Assembly: GCF_018446385.1 (NCBI RefSeq)
Contig: NC_056005.1
Coordinates: 96,393,171 to 96,457,170 of the forward strand
Origin: Zingiber officinale
Lineage: Eukaryota > Streptophyta > Magnoliopsida > Zingiberales > Zingiberaceae
Reading direction: 5' to 3'
Length of the DNA: 64,000 nucleotides
In this document: in pieces, positions 1-11,760 of the stretch
How positions within the stretch are numbered: the first letter of the stretch is position 1
Layout of the letters: every line of letters begins with the position of its first letter
Notes under the pieces: generated by a model
Database searches by the model: none
The model's input: only the letters and a program-made list of their open reading frames with translations
Told to the model about the DNA's origin: nothing
Made by a program: the position numbers and the translations under genes

Positions 1-1604
1 AATAATAGTTCTCTAGTGAAATGAATTATTATTGATAAAATTCAGTTGTGTGTTCGGGGCGAACACGGGATGCTTAATTTTATCGGGAGACCAAAACCAA
101 TTCCTTTTCTCGGTCCCTATCGTAGCCTCTTATTTATAGAGTACTATACCCACTTTCGTACCCATGATGTAGGGGCCGGCCAAGCTAGCTTGTGGTTCAA
201 GCTAGGGTCGGCCAAGCCTTGATTCATGGGTGGCCGGCCCTAGCTTGAACCCAAGCTTAGGTGGCCGACCCCCATTATTTTTAAAAGAATTTTAAATTTA
301 AAATTTTCTTATGTGGAAGATATAATTTATTGAAGAGAATTAAAATTAAAATATCTCTTCTACAAAAGATTAAGAAAAGAGATTAGATCTCTTTCCTTAT
401 TTGTAGATAGGAAAGATATTTTATTTTTTCTCTTTGTAAATTATTCACATGTTGAAAAATTAAAATTATAGAAATTTCTTTTTATCAACCATGAAGGGAT
501 TTTAAAGGGAAATTTTATTTTTTAAAATTTCCAAAGACAAATAAGGAATTTTAATTGTTGATTGAAATTGCTTTGTTTGCCCTTGTTAATGTGGCCGGCC
601 AAGACATGGAGTTTTAAGAAATTTTGTTTAATTTTTATTAATTAATTCATGTCAAAGAAAGTTAAGGAAATTTTATTATAATTAAATTTCCTTATTTGCC
701 AAAGCTAAGGAATATAAAAGAGGGGGTTGGGGTGCCTTCATGACACACAACTTTTATTATTCTTCTCCCTCTCTTCTTCCTTGGTGTGGCCAGCCCCTTC
801 AAGTTCTCTCTTCTCCTTATTGTGGCCGAACCTTCTCTTCCTCTAGGAGATCAAGTGGTGGCCGGATTCAAGCTTGGAGAAGAAGGGGAGAAAGCTTTAT
901 CCCTTGGAGCTTTGGTGGTGTTTTCTCTTCATCCTTGGAGGAGCTATTGACTTTGCCGAACCTTGCAAGGAGGAGAAGAAGGTGTATTGGTGGTTTCTCA
1001 TCTCGGAAGATCGTTGCCCACACAACGTCCAAGGTTAGAAGAGGAATACGGTAGAAGATCAAGAGGTCTTTCTAAAAGGTATAACTAGTATTTTTCCTTT
1101 CCGCATCATACTAGTTATTTTTGGAAATAATACCAAATACAAGAGGCATACGATTCTAGTATTTCGAATTTGTTTTCGATGTTGTGTTCTTTTATTTTTT
1201 TTCTTTTTCTTGTGATTTGATTGTTCTTTTCGGTTGACCTAAAGTTATTTAAGGAAATTAAATATTAACTTTCCTTAAAAGGCTTTGTCTAGTCGGTGGT
1301 GGTTGTTTCCATATCCAAGAAGGCCATGTGCCTCGCCACGTCAGTACTAGGAGCCAATTTTGGAAACTAATATTTAATGAAATTAATAACCTGGGTGATT
1401 TGGATCGAACGTGTTAAGTTCCGCAGGAGATCCGAGTCTAAACGTAAAAGAATAAATAGATTAAACTTTGAATCAAACGTGTTAAGTTCCGCAGGCGATC
1501 CAAGTTTAATTTAAAAGAACACATGGTAGGTAGGTAAAGGTTCAGATCTTTGTACAAAATTTTTGTACAGTGAAACCATTAGATTTACCGAATAGCAACC
1601 AACA
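1..1604 (+). repeat. Copia long LTR, 3' part (cut by window start)
   Basis: This stretch aligns from its first base with position 54918 of the complete LTR at 54139-56815 and ends with the same CAACCAACA terminus. It has a TATA box at 713-719 (TATAAAA followed by a G run) and the two GTTAAGTTCCGCAGG segments near 1410 and 1480 that mark this LTR family. No primer site follows the end at 1604, so it is the downstream end of a 3' LTR or a solo LTR. The small open frame at 740-1054 lies just downstream of the TATA box and is not conserved as protein between copies. Confidence 0.85.
713..719 (+). promoter_or_regulatory. LTR TATA box
   Basis: TATAAAA lies in the middle of the LTR, and the related LTRs have the same TATAAAAGAGGGGG block (near 55919 and 63160). 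It is probably the retrotransposon transcription start signal. Confidence 0.55.
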
Positions 1605-3462
1605 ATTTTAGGACTTGAAAAACCTTGCCATGTCTTGTTGGAGTTTAGCTACATGGCTGGCAACTATTGTTAGAAAGTTGCGCCGTGTAATGTAACATAA
1701 CTATGTCATGTTGTATCCCTTCAGTTCAAAATCATGTAAAACATGTTAAATTAGCTAACCTTTCACTATAGATGATTTATATGACTTAGCATATATGGCA
1801 CAACCTCCACTCAGCCAAGAAAGTGGAAAATTGATCTCTCCACTATTGGTTTCATGGACAATATGGACAATGGCCCTCAACTAGTGGACATAGAGAGAAA
1901 TAATTTAGCATGTTTTTTTAGTTGCAAAATGAATTTTCACAGCACACACATGGTGTTAGAGGTTTCAGGATTCATTTGTGTAAAGTTACACACCACTACA
2001 AAGCTACCATCTTGATAAATCTATGTTGAAACATTCACATTAGGAGCATACATTATTTCCAAGTTCTGAACTCTTAGTCTAAATCCTTATTATGCATGTA
2101 GGACACTGACATTGGAAAACTTGCACTTCTAAAGGATGCTGATATCTCTTGGATATGTTTAGTAATTTTCAGAAGTAACTTTGTTGAACACTTAGATCCA
2201 CTCCTGTGCTAGGCACTTATGTCATAATACCTAGGTCAACTTCTCAGATAACACTGTCAATGAAGTACAAGGTAATAGATGTCAAGGCACCCATTTTGAT
2301 GACTAGTGAAAAACTAATAGAACTAGTTAAACTATTGCCCTATTGTATCAAATTGTGTGAATAAAATATCATGTCAAAAGGGTATAGAAATAGTTTAACT
2401 GTTAGCACATTGTATCATATTTTGAGGACACAATATCATGGAAAAAAGATATGCACCTAGCTTAACTTTTTTTAAAATAATTCTATAATGTAAAATTAGT
2501 AAAGCTTGGAACAAAGTTGTTTCTATGTTGTGAAAAATGACAGTTCTTTACATGACATATGTTGCACAGCCTCCACTCAACCAAGAAAGTGGGAAAGAGA
2601 TTGAATCCTCCACTATGCATTCAAGTTTAGCCATAAAGATACCTGAAAGCAAGGGTTGTCCCCCACTATTCTACCAATAGAGACCCCCATACAAATTTTA
2701 GTGCTACTTCAAATCAATTATGGGTTTAGAGGACATTAGAAATTGATAATGTCAAAAAGTGTAATGGATTTTTAATTCATTCTTTTCTCCACCTCACCTC
2801 ACAGTTATCTCCTATTGACACTTTTCTCCTAGGCTTATCAAGATTGCGTTGTCATCCATCATCTTGTATAATACAATACAATAACAACTAAGTCTTATCT
2901 TATTAGATTAGGTGAGATCGACATCTTGTATAATACAATCCAGCCAAGATTCTTTTATCAAACGTTTTGGCTTCAAATAAACCAAAATAAATCAGCATAT
3001 GATATACAGACACATTTAGCTCAAAATAATTGCTAGGGTGTGACTTTAGTTCCTTAAGAACTTAATTCTCTATTTCCTTTGCGGAGCTCCATGATTGCTC
3101 TAGTTTAAAATCCTTCGTTGCATTGAATTCAGATTCTTGTTCTTGCAACGTTTAATGAGCTATGAAATTCTAAAGCCATCCATATCTCACTTCTTGGGAA
3201 GAAGTTGCATCTTTGCTAATTGTAATATATATGAACAAATGGGTTTGCTTTCTTATGCGCGTTATGTATTTCTGAAGCTATGATAATGTGGTAGGACATT
3301 CAGATTATCACTCAAGTATTTACAGTCTGATTTATCTTGGTGATTTGTAGAAAATTTCTGTGAGATCAAATCAGTCATTATACGAGACTAATTGAGATTA
3401 TCATTTTGTATGCGCAATATGCGAGACTCAAAAATGGCTCCTTTTGTCTCCGGCGATGACGA
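1605..3462. other. Intergenic, no gene recognised
   Basis: No coding frame here resembles a known protein. A segment of about 60 bp near 1795-1850 (CCTCCACTCAGCCAAGAAAG) recurs with changes near 2565-2625, so part of the interval is an old duplication. Near 2880-2925 there is a motif (acaactaagtcttatc) like one often seen in dispersed plant repeats. The last few hundred bases should hold the 3' UTR of the minus-strand lipase gene ending at 3463. Confidence 0.5.
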
Positions 3463-5112
3463 CTAGAAAGTGGAGGAAGGGCTTGCCAGTTGGCCGGAGT
3501 TGCATCGGCCGAAGCTTCCGGCGGTTTGCTTCAGCCGGAGCTCCTGCGCCTTGTTCAGGTACAGCTTCTTGATGTTGGCGCCCTGCTGGCTGAGGAGGCG
3601 AGCAAGACTCCGCTTGGCGTTCTCCCGAAATGGTCCACCGGCCGCCCTGAAGCCGTCGACGAGGTGGAGGTAGGCCTCCAAGTCGTGGCAGCACGACAGG
3701 TCGGCGTCCGGGCGTAGGTACGGGGAGCTTTGGCTGTCCACCACCAGCTCCCGCCCCACGTGGGCGTACCCTTCGTTCCGAGTCCTCAGCGGAGCCGCCG
3801 GTACGCGCGGCACCAAGTCGTGGGCGTTCACCACCCTCAGCACCTTCACCCCCCGCTTCTCCACCCGCTCCGCGAATGCTCGGTTCCCCACCCGCGGCCC
3901 CCCGAAGGTGAACACCGCCGTGGCGGCGCGTTCCGGAGGTACAAGCGCCGCCACCTCTTCAGCCACCAGCACCGCCAGAGCCGCCCCCAGGCTGTGCCCC
4001 ACCACTGTGATGCTCAGCTCCTCCCCCGCATACTCCTTCCTTAATTTCTTAACCTCCTCGACCACCGCCGCCGATAGGCTCGGTTTGTCTCCCAACCCCG
4101 GCGTCTTGTATAGACTCCGGAATCCGCATTCCACCTTCGCCACTTCCGACGAGAGTCGCTGTTCCTCTGTTTCCGCCTCCTCCTTTGCCGAGAGGCCCGA
4201 GACTCCCTGTTGCTCTGTTTCCGCCTCCGCCTCGTCGAGAGGAACGAGCTCGGTGCGGAAGTTTTCCGCCCACTCGAGGCAGGTGGAGGTGCCGCGGAGG
4301 GCGATGACGATGTCTCGGCGGCCCATGCGGCGGATCTCGCGCTCGTTCTCACAGACGGCAACATAGCCGATCCAGCTGGTGGGGTGCGCGGCCATGACCC
4401 AGGGCGCCACCGTGTCGATCCACGGGGGGAGCTCGATGGAGGCGGTGGCGAAGAGGTTGCGCGTGACGCGGTAGGAGCGGTCGGGGAGGAGGACGTGGCG
4501 GGGGCGACCCGGCGGCGCGCTGGTGGAGTGGAAAGCGTGGTAGGTGGCCTGCACGAACTCGCCGTAGCGTACGAGCTCGCGGCGGAGGTCGTCGTCGAGG
4601 GGGTCGAGGAGGCCCTCCCAGTCGCCGACGCCGTGGAAGCGGCGCCATCCGCCGGCGATACTACCGCGCGGGGAAGCGCGGTTGGAATTGGAGAGCAGGC
4701 GGCGGAGGCGGGTTAAGCTCCTGGGGGACACCTCCTCGGCTCCGGCGTGCTTATTGGAGAACCCGCCGGCAGGGAAGAGGGCGGAGGTGAGGTTGAGAGC
4801 CTGCAGCAGGCGGCTGGTCCGGTACGACGAAGGAGGGTCGCTGACGCCATCAGGCTGCATCTTCGCCGGCGCCGAGGCAGCCGGAGGATTTTCCTGCTTC
4901 TGCTTCTCGAGGAGGCGCTCCAAGTTAGCGAGGTGCGCGTTCGTGGATAGGGTGGCAGCGGGCTGAGGAGCCGTGGCGGCGATGCTAGCGTGGACTGCGG
5001 TTGCGTGGTGGTGACGAGCGGTGATTGGATTGAGGGGCGAGTTGGGGAGGGCGTTGCGGCCCTGCGAGACGTGGCGCGGAGGAGCTGCCGCCATGGCCAA
5101 GGCGATCGACAT
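3463..5112 (-). CDS. Phospholipase A1-I / DAD1-like class 3 lipase, plastid-type
   Basis: This single-exon gene encodes about 549 residues from the ATG at 5112. Class 3 lipases of the plant PLA1-I group remove the sn-1 fatty acid from plastid galactolipids or phospholipids, and some members feed jasmonate synthesis. The nucleophile elbow GHSLG (Ser about residue 374), the Asp of AHDLVP (about 432) and the His of CCHD (about 476) form the catalytic triad, and ALRGT and FGGPRVG are typical flanking motifs. The first 50 or so residues are rich in Ala, Ser, Pro, Arg and His with few acids, like a transit peptide. The open frame extends up to 5184, but a TATA box lies inside that extension, so I start at 5112. 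The next ATG, at 5094, has a better context (GCCATGGCG) and is an alternative. An acidic insert at about residues 295-325 contains a 16-residue tandem duplication. The exact subgroup (beta, gamma) is not decided. Confidence 0.9.
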   Translation of the reverse strand: MSIALAMAAAPPRHVSQGRNALPNSPLNPITARHHHATAVHASIAATAPQPAATLSTNAHLANLERLLEKQKQENPPAASAPAKMQPDGVSDPPSSYRTSRLLQALNLTSALFPAGGFSNKHAGAEEVSPRSLTRLRRLLSNSNRASPRGSIAGGWRRFHGVGDWEGLLDPLDDDLRRELVRYGEFVQATYHAFHSTSAPPGRPRHVLLPDRSYRVTRNLFATASIELPPWIDTVAPWVMAAHPTSWIGYVAVCENEREIRRMGRRDIVIALRGTSTCLEWAENFRTELVPLDEAEAETEQQGVSGLSAKEEAETEEQRLSSEVAKVECGFRSLYKTPGLGDKPSLSAAVVEEVKKLRKEYAGEELSITVVGHSLGAALAVLVAEEVAALVPPERAATAVFTFGGPRVGNRAFAERVEKRGVKVLRVVNAHDLVPRVPAAPLRTRNEGYAHVGRELVVDSQSSPYLRPDADLSCCHDLEAYLHLVDGFRAAGGPFRENAKRSLARLLSQQGANIKKLYLNKAQELRLKQTAGSFGRCNSGQLASPSSTF

Positions 5113-5164
5113 GAGAAGAGAAGAGAAGAGACCGACTTGGTAAGAGAAGAGATGGACGTGGACG

Positions 5165-5174
5165 CTATATATAG
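5165..5174 (-). promoter_or_regulatory. TATA box of the lipase gene
   Basis: CTATATATAG lies 53 bases upstream of the chosen ATG (5112), so transcription would start near 5140. The position rules out the most upstream in-frame ATG (5184) as the translation start. Confidence 0.65.
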
Positions 5175-5184
5175 CCGGAAACAT

Positions 5185-5913
5185 AATTGGTCAACGCCAC
5201 GTAGGACAACTCGGAAGTCAAAATAAAAGACCGTTGGTCAAATATGATATTTGGTTTGGCCTTCGGACACACAATCCGCGAATCCGCGTGGTTTAGTTAA
5301 AACTTGATCAATTGTTTGTTGGAGAATTTAATTTAATAATAAATAATATTGGGGAACGTGGAGGGGTCAATTTTTATTATGGTTCTTGGGTTGTTAATTT
5401 GAAAGATCAAGGACATTGACCGAAATACGAGCAAGTAAGAATAAAATCAGCATTTTGAAGGAAAAATTCAACTTGCCCCCTCGAAAAAAAACATTAAGAT
5501 AAACTCAAACACGTACACTTTGGATTTGTATAACTACTTTGGTCAAGAATGACAATGCAAAGGTTGTACAAAGTGTGTATGCTTGATACTTTAGGTTGTT
5601 CATGACTTGTTCCATTCTTTGACTTCTTGAAAGTCAAACAACACTTTTTTGTTGATACTGGTCATCACAAAATTTAGATTGGTTTAGAGACAATTTGGTT
5701 GCTTTTCATCTGAGAGAAATTTTAGAAATTCAAGAACAAAGAATTGCATGAGCCATTGGTAGACTAAAGATGTTAGCCAATTGAAACGAATCGAATCGAA
5801 CAAGCCTACAGCAAGCATTTCTTTGGGAAGCTAAAAGTGTAAACATTTCTTTCAAATGAACTGAACCGATCAAGCCTAGAGCAACCATTGGTAGACTAAA
5901 AGCATTTCTTTGA
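5185..5913. other. Upstream region of the lipase gene, no gene
   Basis: The first 100 bases upstream of the lipase TATA box contain CCACGT and TTGGTCAA elements (G-box-like and W-box-like), which are common in plant promoters. The rest, to the tandem array, is AT-rich and shows no coding frame. Near 5800-5880 a short segment containing 'gaacaagcctacagcaagcatttcttt' type sequence is repeated imperfectly. Confidence 0.4.
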
Positions 5914-6895
5914 GAATATTATATAAGGTTAGATGCATTTATGCTCAGACGGACTTTACCTGATCGATCATGTACGATCGCGGAGGCGCTCTCTCGGTCT
6001 ATGATCGGCTAGTTATATGAAGAGAATATTATATAAAGCTAGCTGCCTTTATACTCGGGCGGACTTTATCCGGTCGAGCATGTACGAGTGCGGGAGTGTT
6101 CTCTCGATATGTGATCGACCGATACGATACTAAGAATATTATATAAGGCTAGATGTCTTTATGCTCGGACGGACTTTGCCCGATCAAGCATGTACGAGCG
6201 CAGGGACGTTCACTCGGCCTACGGTCGGCCGGTACGATACTGAGAATATTATATAAGACTAGATGCCTTTATGCTCGGACGGACTTTGCCCAATCAAGCA
6301 TGTATAAGCGCGAGGCCGCTCACTCAGCCTTCGATCGGTCGATAATATACTGAGAATATTATATAAGGATGGATGTCTTTTACGCTCGGACGGACTTTAA
6401 CCAACCGAGCATGTAGGAACGCAGGGCGCTCACTCGGCCTTCGATCGGCCGATAATATACTGAGAATATTATATAAGGTTAGATACCTTTACGCTCGGAC
6501 GGATTTTGCCCGACCGAGCATGTATGAGCGCGGAGGCGCTCACTCGACTTTTGATCGGCCGATAATATACTAAGAATATTATATAAAACTAAATGTCTTT
6601 ATGCTCGGATGAACTTTGCCCGATCGAGCCTATATGAACGCGAAAGCGCTTACACGACCTTCGGTCGACCGATAATATACTGAGAATATTATATAAGGCT
6701 GGATGCATTTAAGCTCAAGCGGACTTTGTCCGGTCGAGCCTATATGAGCGCGGGAACACTTACTCGGCCTTCAATCTGCCGGTAATATACTAAGAATATT
6801 ATATAAGGCTAGATGTTTTTACGCTCAAGTGGATTTTGTCCGGTCGAGCATACATTAAGGCAATCATTTGGTCTTTGCTCGACCGATGATTATAC
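5914..6895. repeat. Tandem array, nine units of 110 bp
   Basis: The anchor GAATATTATATAA starts at 5914, 6024, 6134, 6244, 6354, 6464, 6574, 6684 and 6794, so spacing is exactly 110 bp throughout. Each unit has an AT-rich head (GAATATTATATAAGG) and a GC-rich body with GCTCGGACGGACTTTG, CGAGCATGTA and CGGCCGATA-type blocks. Units differ by substitutions but keep their length. Short open frames at 6153-6353 and 6373-6573 are products of the repeat. The last unit diverges after about 6860. Confidence 0.92.
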
Positions 6896-7317
6896 CCCTC
6901 CTATTTTTCTAGACTCGTTCCTCTTTCACTTACTCGACCCATCTAACATAACCCGTATCATATACCTCAAGAGCAGAAAGAATAATTTTTTCAAGCTCAA
7001 CCAGCGGAAAGAAAGAGAGAAAAAATTCCAACAAGCTCATGGGCAAGTCATGAAATCGCGGCTAACAGATGAGCAGGCCGCAAGCCAAGTTAGGACACAG
7101 AAAACTCATTCCCAAGTAAACACTGCAAGCCAAGTTAGGACACAGTGATCTGCTGCACTACAGTATAGTAAATCCTGCATAACACGACGAGCATAAAGAG
7201 TCTCAATCCAGATTTCAGCTATTAAAACATCTTCTCCTGGAATGAATTGGCAGTCAGATATCTCCATACATGGTTCATTGTAGTTCGTAATGTTTATCGT
7301 ACGAGATAAATACACTA
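6896..7317. other. RhoGDI 3' flank with a 21-bp direct repeat
   Basis: No gene was recognised. A perfect 21-bp direct repeat starting GCAAGCCAAGTTAGG occurs at 7080-7100 and 7125-7145. The part next to 7317 is the likely 3' UTR of the minus-strand RhoGDI gene. Confidence 0.5.
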
Positions 7318-10195
7318 TCAACGCTTCTTGATTTCAAAGGAATAGTCGAGCTCCAAATGACATCTATTATCATCATCCTCAAACTGGAACAAAGAATAGG
7401 GTGATGAAGGATCAGAAACTTGTAAAGTATGAATTCGGTTGAGATAGTTGTACCTTGAGTTTCGCAGAGTAGATTCCTCGAGCGAGCACCCCAGATGGAG
7501 TAGTTTCTTCCTCAAGCAAATGCTCATAGGGATCACGTTGAGGAGCAAACGTACCAAGCATTCCCTTGCTTTGATCCACTAGCAAATCAAATAGTTATTG
7601 ATGTTATAGAAACTCGGAAGAGCTAATGTATCATATCATTGTCTAACTAATCTGACAGTATAAACTTCACCGAACAAATCAGCTGCTTAGTGCAAAAGTA
7701 ATTAGTGAAAAAGGATCAGCAGTTACAGTAATTAATGTGAAATGTTTAGTGACTTCAGATACGAACTTTAATCTACTCCTGGCAAATTATATTAATGTGG
7801 CAACCAGAGAAGCCAGATTGGCTTTCGTCTCTGAATGATATGGTTAGATTACAACACAATTTGACAATATTTTACAGTAAAATGTACAAAAAAGAGATTC
7901 AGATATGATGAATGTACCTTTAAGCCCTCTCTTCCATACTATGTTTGAGTAAGTCAGGCCAGAGACAATATTATGCTTAACACTGAATAATAACTTAAAG
8001 CAATATTTTGATCCCTCCTTTAGAGTAAAAAGTACACGGCTTTGGTTTTCTGCGATTGGTAAGGAGGTAACAGCATCAGAATATCCTTCAGATATGACTC
8101 CTATTGAATGAAATATGACTTCAGGTTCGATTTGTCCTGCAGATATAAGATGTAGGAAAAGGGTATGAGTAATGACATTCCATAAAACAAGGAAAATATT
8201 GTAAGCAATATAAATATATATTTATACAAAAAAAAAACAACCATTTAAGTTTCCATCCACACAGCCAAGTAGTTTTTCCTTCCATCTTCTCAGACTCTCA
8301 TCTTCCTGGAAGATACATAAAAATGTGATTTTGTTGATATCTTGGATAACTTTTTTCCGGTAAAACATTTACATAAACTAACAAAGATATTCTTCCTGCA
8401 GACAGGAATTGGCAGATGGTCTTTGTTTGTTGTTCTTTACATAGCCATAGCAATAAATTGGCTAATTAAACATAGCTTCAAATAATCAGAAATAGTAGGT
8501 AGAGAAATAAAGAGACAATGTTTGCTCCATGGAAACAAAGAAAATAGAAGATATAGAGAGACAAGTAAATCTCCAATACCTACTCTAATGTAGTTACCTC
8601 AGGAGGACTGCAAAACTATGTTTTAATTCATTTATATCTCTCTGCAAAAGAAGCATGTCAAAAAGAACTTACTACTTATAACAGAAAGCCCAAAATGCAA
8701 ATATACGTTTGTTTACATGTCCAATGCTTTTGGTTTTAACTTAAAGATCCCCCAATTACATCAACTGTGGTCAGAACATCACAAAGTTCCATTGAGTTGC
8801 CATAAAGCACTAACTATTCTGCGTATACTTGGTCATTGAATCTTTGAGACAAACTATGCAGCATGAATGGTTAAATAATCATTATGTATATCTCCAGAAA
8901 AAAGGAACATTGAAAAGGCAAAAATGTAAGAAAAAACATAACACGAGTTTAGCGGAAGAAAAAACATAACACGAGTTTAGCGGCTAAGCAGACATATTAG
9001 TTGTTACTAGGAGTCATACAACTCTCTAAATATCACTAGCCTTCTTCCTCCATTTAAACAAGTTCATCATTTCAGCTTTGCAGGAACGCCCAGCCAAGAA
9101 ATCCCCTTGACACATGGCTTCCATTACAAATTAGCAGTGCAACAATGTGAGAGGAGAGAAGCCTCAATTTTTTTTTCTTTCCAATCATCAAACAAGAAGC
9201 ACTCCGATCCCCTAGTTCTGAACTTTCCAACACACATTGGTCACCATGAATCTACGAAATCTTGCATATATGAACAGATAGTTTCCTCCTTTGACACAAA
9301 TCCTTGTACCATTGTGTACAGCAACTCTTCCAGCAGAACATACTAGCTAGGAGAATACTTTTGGAGAACCAAATGTACCAATATTATTATCCACTAAGTA
9401 GTTTATATTGCATCAGGAAAAACACAGAAAGAGGATCACATTCCATACACGCCAAATTGTGATGATAAAAGTTTCTCAGACAGTAAGGCGCACTATCTAG
9501 TTAACACAACATAGACAAACTCTATTACATTACATGCGTGGCACTAATTTTCCTAGTTCTTGGCAACACAATTTTACGGTAGCATGGGTTGATTGTTTTA
9601 AAATGCTTGCTTGTTGAAATTTTCAGTGCTAATTCCCCAAATAATTAACAATCAAACTTAGTGTAAAAACAAGAATGGTGATGGGTTATGACAAAACAGT
9701 CACAGCCCCAATGTTATGGACCACAGCATAGGCATAGTAAAGCCAAGCCATAGGTTACCGACAATGCCAAATGCCAGGAGAAATCCCATTATAGAGAGAC
9801 AAAGTGCGATTAACACTCAAGCAACCAAGTAGAGCTTCCAACAACACGAGTTTGATGCCCGATAGATTTGATCGATGGCCACACGAAAGGAATCAAACGG
9901 AAAATCGCACCTTTGTAGAAAATGGATCTCAAATTGCCCTAGAAAGCTAAAAAAAAAAAAATCAAACCTTGTCTTTCTCAAGCTGATCCTTGAGGGGGAT
10001 CAGTGGCGAGGGAACGAACCCATCGTCGGCGGTGGCGGCTTCCTCGTCTCCGTCGACTTCGTCGTCGTTCTCCTCCACCTTGCTCTCTTCTTCGCCCAAA
10101 TCGTAGCTGCTCTGCGAGGGATCGAATCTGGCAGAAGCAACGGAAGAGGAGGAACTCTCCGCTTCCGCTCGCCGCTGCCCTCCTCCGCCTTCCAT
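7318..10195 (-). CDS. Rho GDP-dissociation inhibitor (RhoGDI), five exons
   Basis: RhoGDI extracts ROP GTPases from membranes and holds them in the cytosol in the GDP state, which shapes polar growth. Coding exons on the minus strand are 10195-9968, 8305-8242, 8136-7918, 7578-7454 and 7383-7318. All introns are GT-AG, phases agree, and the joined frame is 233 residues, near the usual length for plant members. Exon 1 encodes an acidic, Ser-rich N-terminus followed by PLKDQLEKDK. Exon 2 gives ESLRRWKEKLLG. Exon 3 holds the start of the immunoglobulin-like fold (SNIVWK at its end). Exon 4 holds MLGTFAPQ and EEETTPSGVLARG. Exon 5 ends LELDYSFEIKKR. These are family signatures in the right order. 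The open frame extends upstream of 10195, but the ATG there begins the conserved-style N-terminus. No damage was seen. Confidence 0.93.
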
Positions 10196-10840
10196 TCCTT
10201 TTCCCAGTAAAGAGTGACACAAAGGGTAAAAAAGTCGCCTTGCTTTGCCTTTCACTCCTCCACTCGACCAACCAATTTGAAGAAGAGGAAAGAAAGTAGC
10301 GTTTTTGAAACAGAGCAAGCAAATAATTTATTCGATGGATCAATTAATTAAACGGAAAAGGAGGAATAGTAAAAGGCACTAATTGTCCATATCATTCAAT
10401 TTTAGAGCATCCATGGTGTTAATACAACTTAAATGATATTATAAAAAATAATTAACTTTATGGAAGTTTACAGTGAGTATTTTACGTTTCATTTAGAGAA
10501 AAAAATATTAAAAATATTATATCCAAATATTAACACTATTAATAAGCTGATTTTATATATATAAAAACAAATTTTAAATATAAAAAATAAACAGGTAAAG
10601 TGTGCTAATAAAGGAGACATAACGTGTACAGCCTCTCTATAGAGGTAATGTCCCAACAATATTTTAACATGACTCAAGAGGATCAGTGGGGTTCACCTGG
10701 GGAGTCATTGGGGCTCATCTCATAAACTTCTTTAAGGATCAGTGTGTGCAGGCCAATAATAATAATATATTTCTTTGACAACTTTAACAAAAATAGAAGT
10801 GATAAATGATAAAAAGAGTATACATGTAGATAAGATAAAG
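10196..10840. other. RhoGDI upstream region, no gene
   Basis: The first 150 bases are the likely 5' UTR and promoter of RhoGDI, with no obvious TATA box. The rest is AT-rich. A segment near 10647-10690 (CTCAAGAGGATCAGTGGGG) reappears near 18475-18492 on the other side of the CACTA element. Confidence 0.4.
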
Positions 10841-11133
10841 ATTCCTGGGTTAATTATAATAAAATTGTTTAACAAACTCTAACATATTTTATCATCTTAT
10901 GATCGTGAAAGTTATGTAAAGTGATATATAAAAAGAGAGTCCTCCCCGTGATGAAAGTACGCTCATTGACATATGCAATCCCACTTTCGCTAATACATTC
11001 TTACTATTCTTCATCTACTTGTTCGGATTGAAACTGACTTGAGCGTCGAAGAACTTTCGTTAGAGGTTACCTCTAGTTTCTAGATAGTGACATTTTTACC
11101 AACGCATTATCTCAGCAGACCTTAGACAGGATC
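10841..11133 (+). repeat. Possible degraded Gypsy LTR 3' end
   Basis: The stretch has a TATA-like ATATATAAAAAGAG (near 10926), then CTTGAGCGTCGAAG (near 11037) and a terminus AGACAGGATCA ending at 11133. The same order of signals closes the LTRs of the Gypsy family at 38375-48799. The 5' end and any target duplication could not be found, so this is a weak call. Confidence 0.35.
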
Positions 11134-11399
11134 ACCCAACATTCCTTAATTGTGAATTTTATTTGGAGAAAAAAATTCTACAAATATATCGTTAAATGAT
11201 ATTACAAAAAAAAGATAGATCTGCTACCTTGGCAGCTCCCTAGTACCAACTCCACGGATATGGAGGGAGGTACATACAAGAACACAGACCATAGACATAT
11301 AATGGGGTAAAGTTAAATGATATTACAAACTAACATGGATGTATGCTATTATATATAGTATAAGAATTTTGACTTTTAATGACGCATAACACAGTTAAC

Positions 11400-11760
11400 A
11401 TTGTAAAATGTGACATTTTGGCTACACTTGTAGTGTTTCGCGCCGCTAAAAGATAGAACATTAGGAGGGAATTTTTTCACATTTATTTTGTATCATTTAG
11501 CTATGCGTTAAACAATACGCGTCGTCAAATGAAGGCCTTCGGCGACACGCACATCACTCCACGTCGCTAAAAGATAGCACAAATTTTCCTTGGATTATTT
11601 GGCGACACAACATAGAAAACACGTCACCAAATGTGATATTTTGGCGACGCATTCTGTACTCAATGTCATTAATAGTAGCAGGAATTTTTCCCACTTCAAA
11701 TTGTGATCATTTGGCGACGTAGAGACATTAAGCGTTACTAAAATAAAATCCAAAATTAAA
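11400..11760. repeat. CACTA left subterminal repeats
   Basis: Short motifs related to TTTGGCGACG and CGTCGCTAAA recur in both orientations (for example near 11440, 11518, 11546, 11601, 11639 and 11711). Arrays like this bind the TNPA-type protein in characterised CACTA elements. Confidence 0.65.

Noticed and set aside
740-1054. Open frame of 104 codons at the window start
   Set aside because: It lies inside the Copia LTR just after the TATA box, and the other LTR copies do not keep the frame.
3470-5226. Several plus-strand frames over the lipase
   Set aside because: They are shadows of a GC-rich minus-strand gene and show no domain of their own.
6153-6573. Two similar 66-codon frames
   Set aside because: They are read from adjacent 110-bp repeat units. 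110 is not a multiple of three, and the frames do not continue through the array.
5914-6895. Possible CRISPR-like array because of regular spacing
   Set aside because: The whole 110-bp unit repeats without unique spacers, and the genome is a plant's.
11396-11440. GTAGTG near 11430 as a CACTA terminal repeat
   Set aside because: Its orientation is wrong for the left end of the element and no matching partner was found at the right end, so I left the limits approximate.
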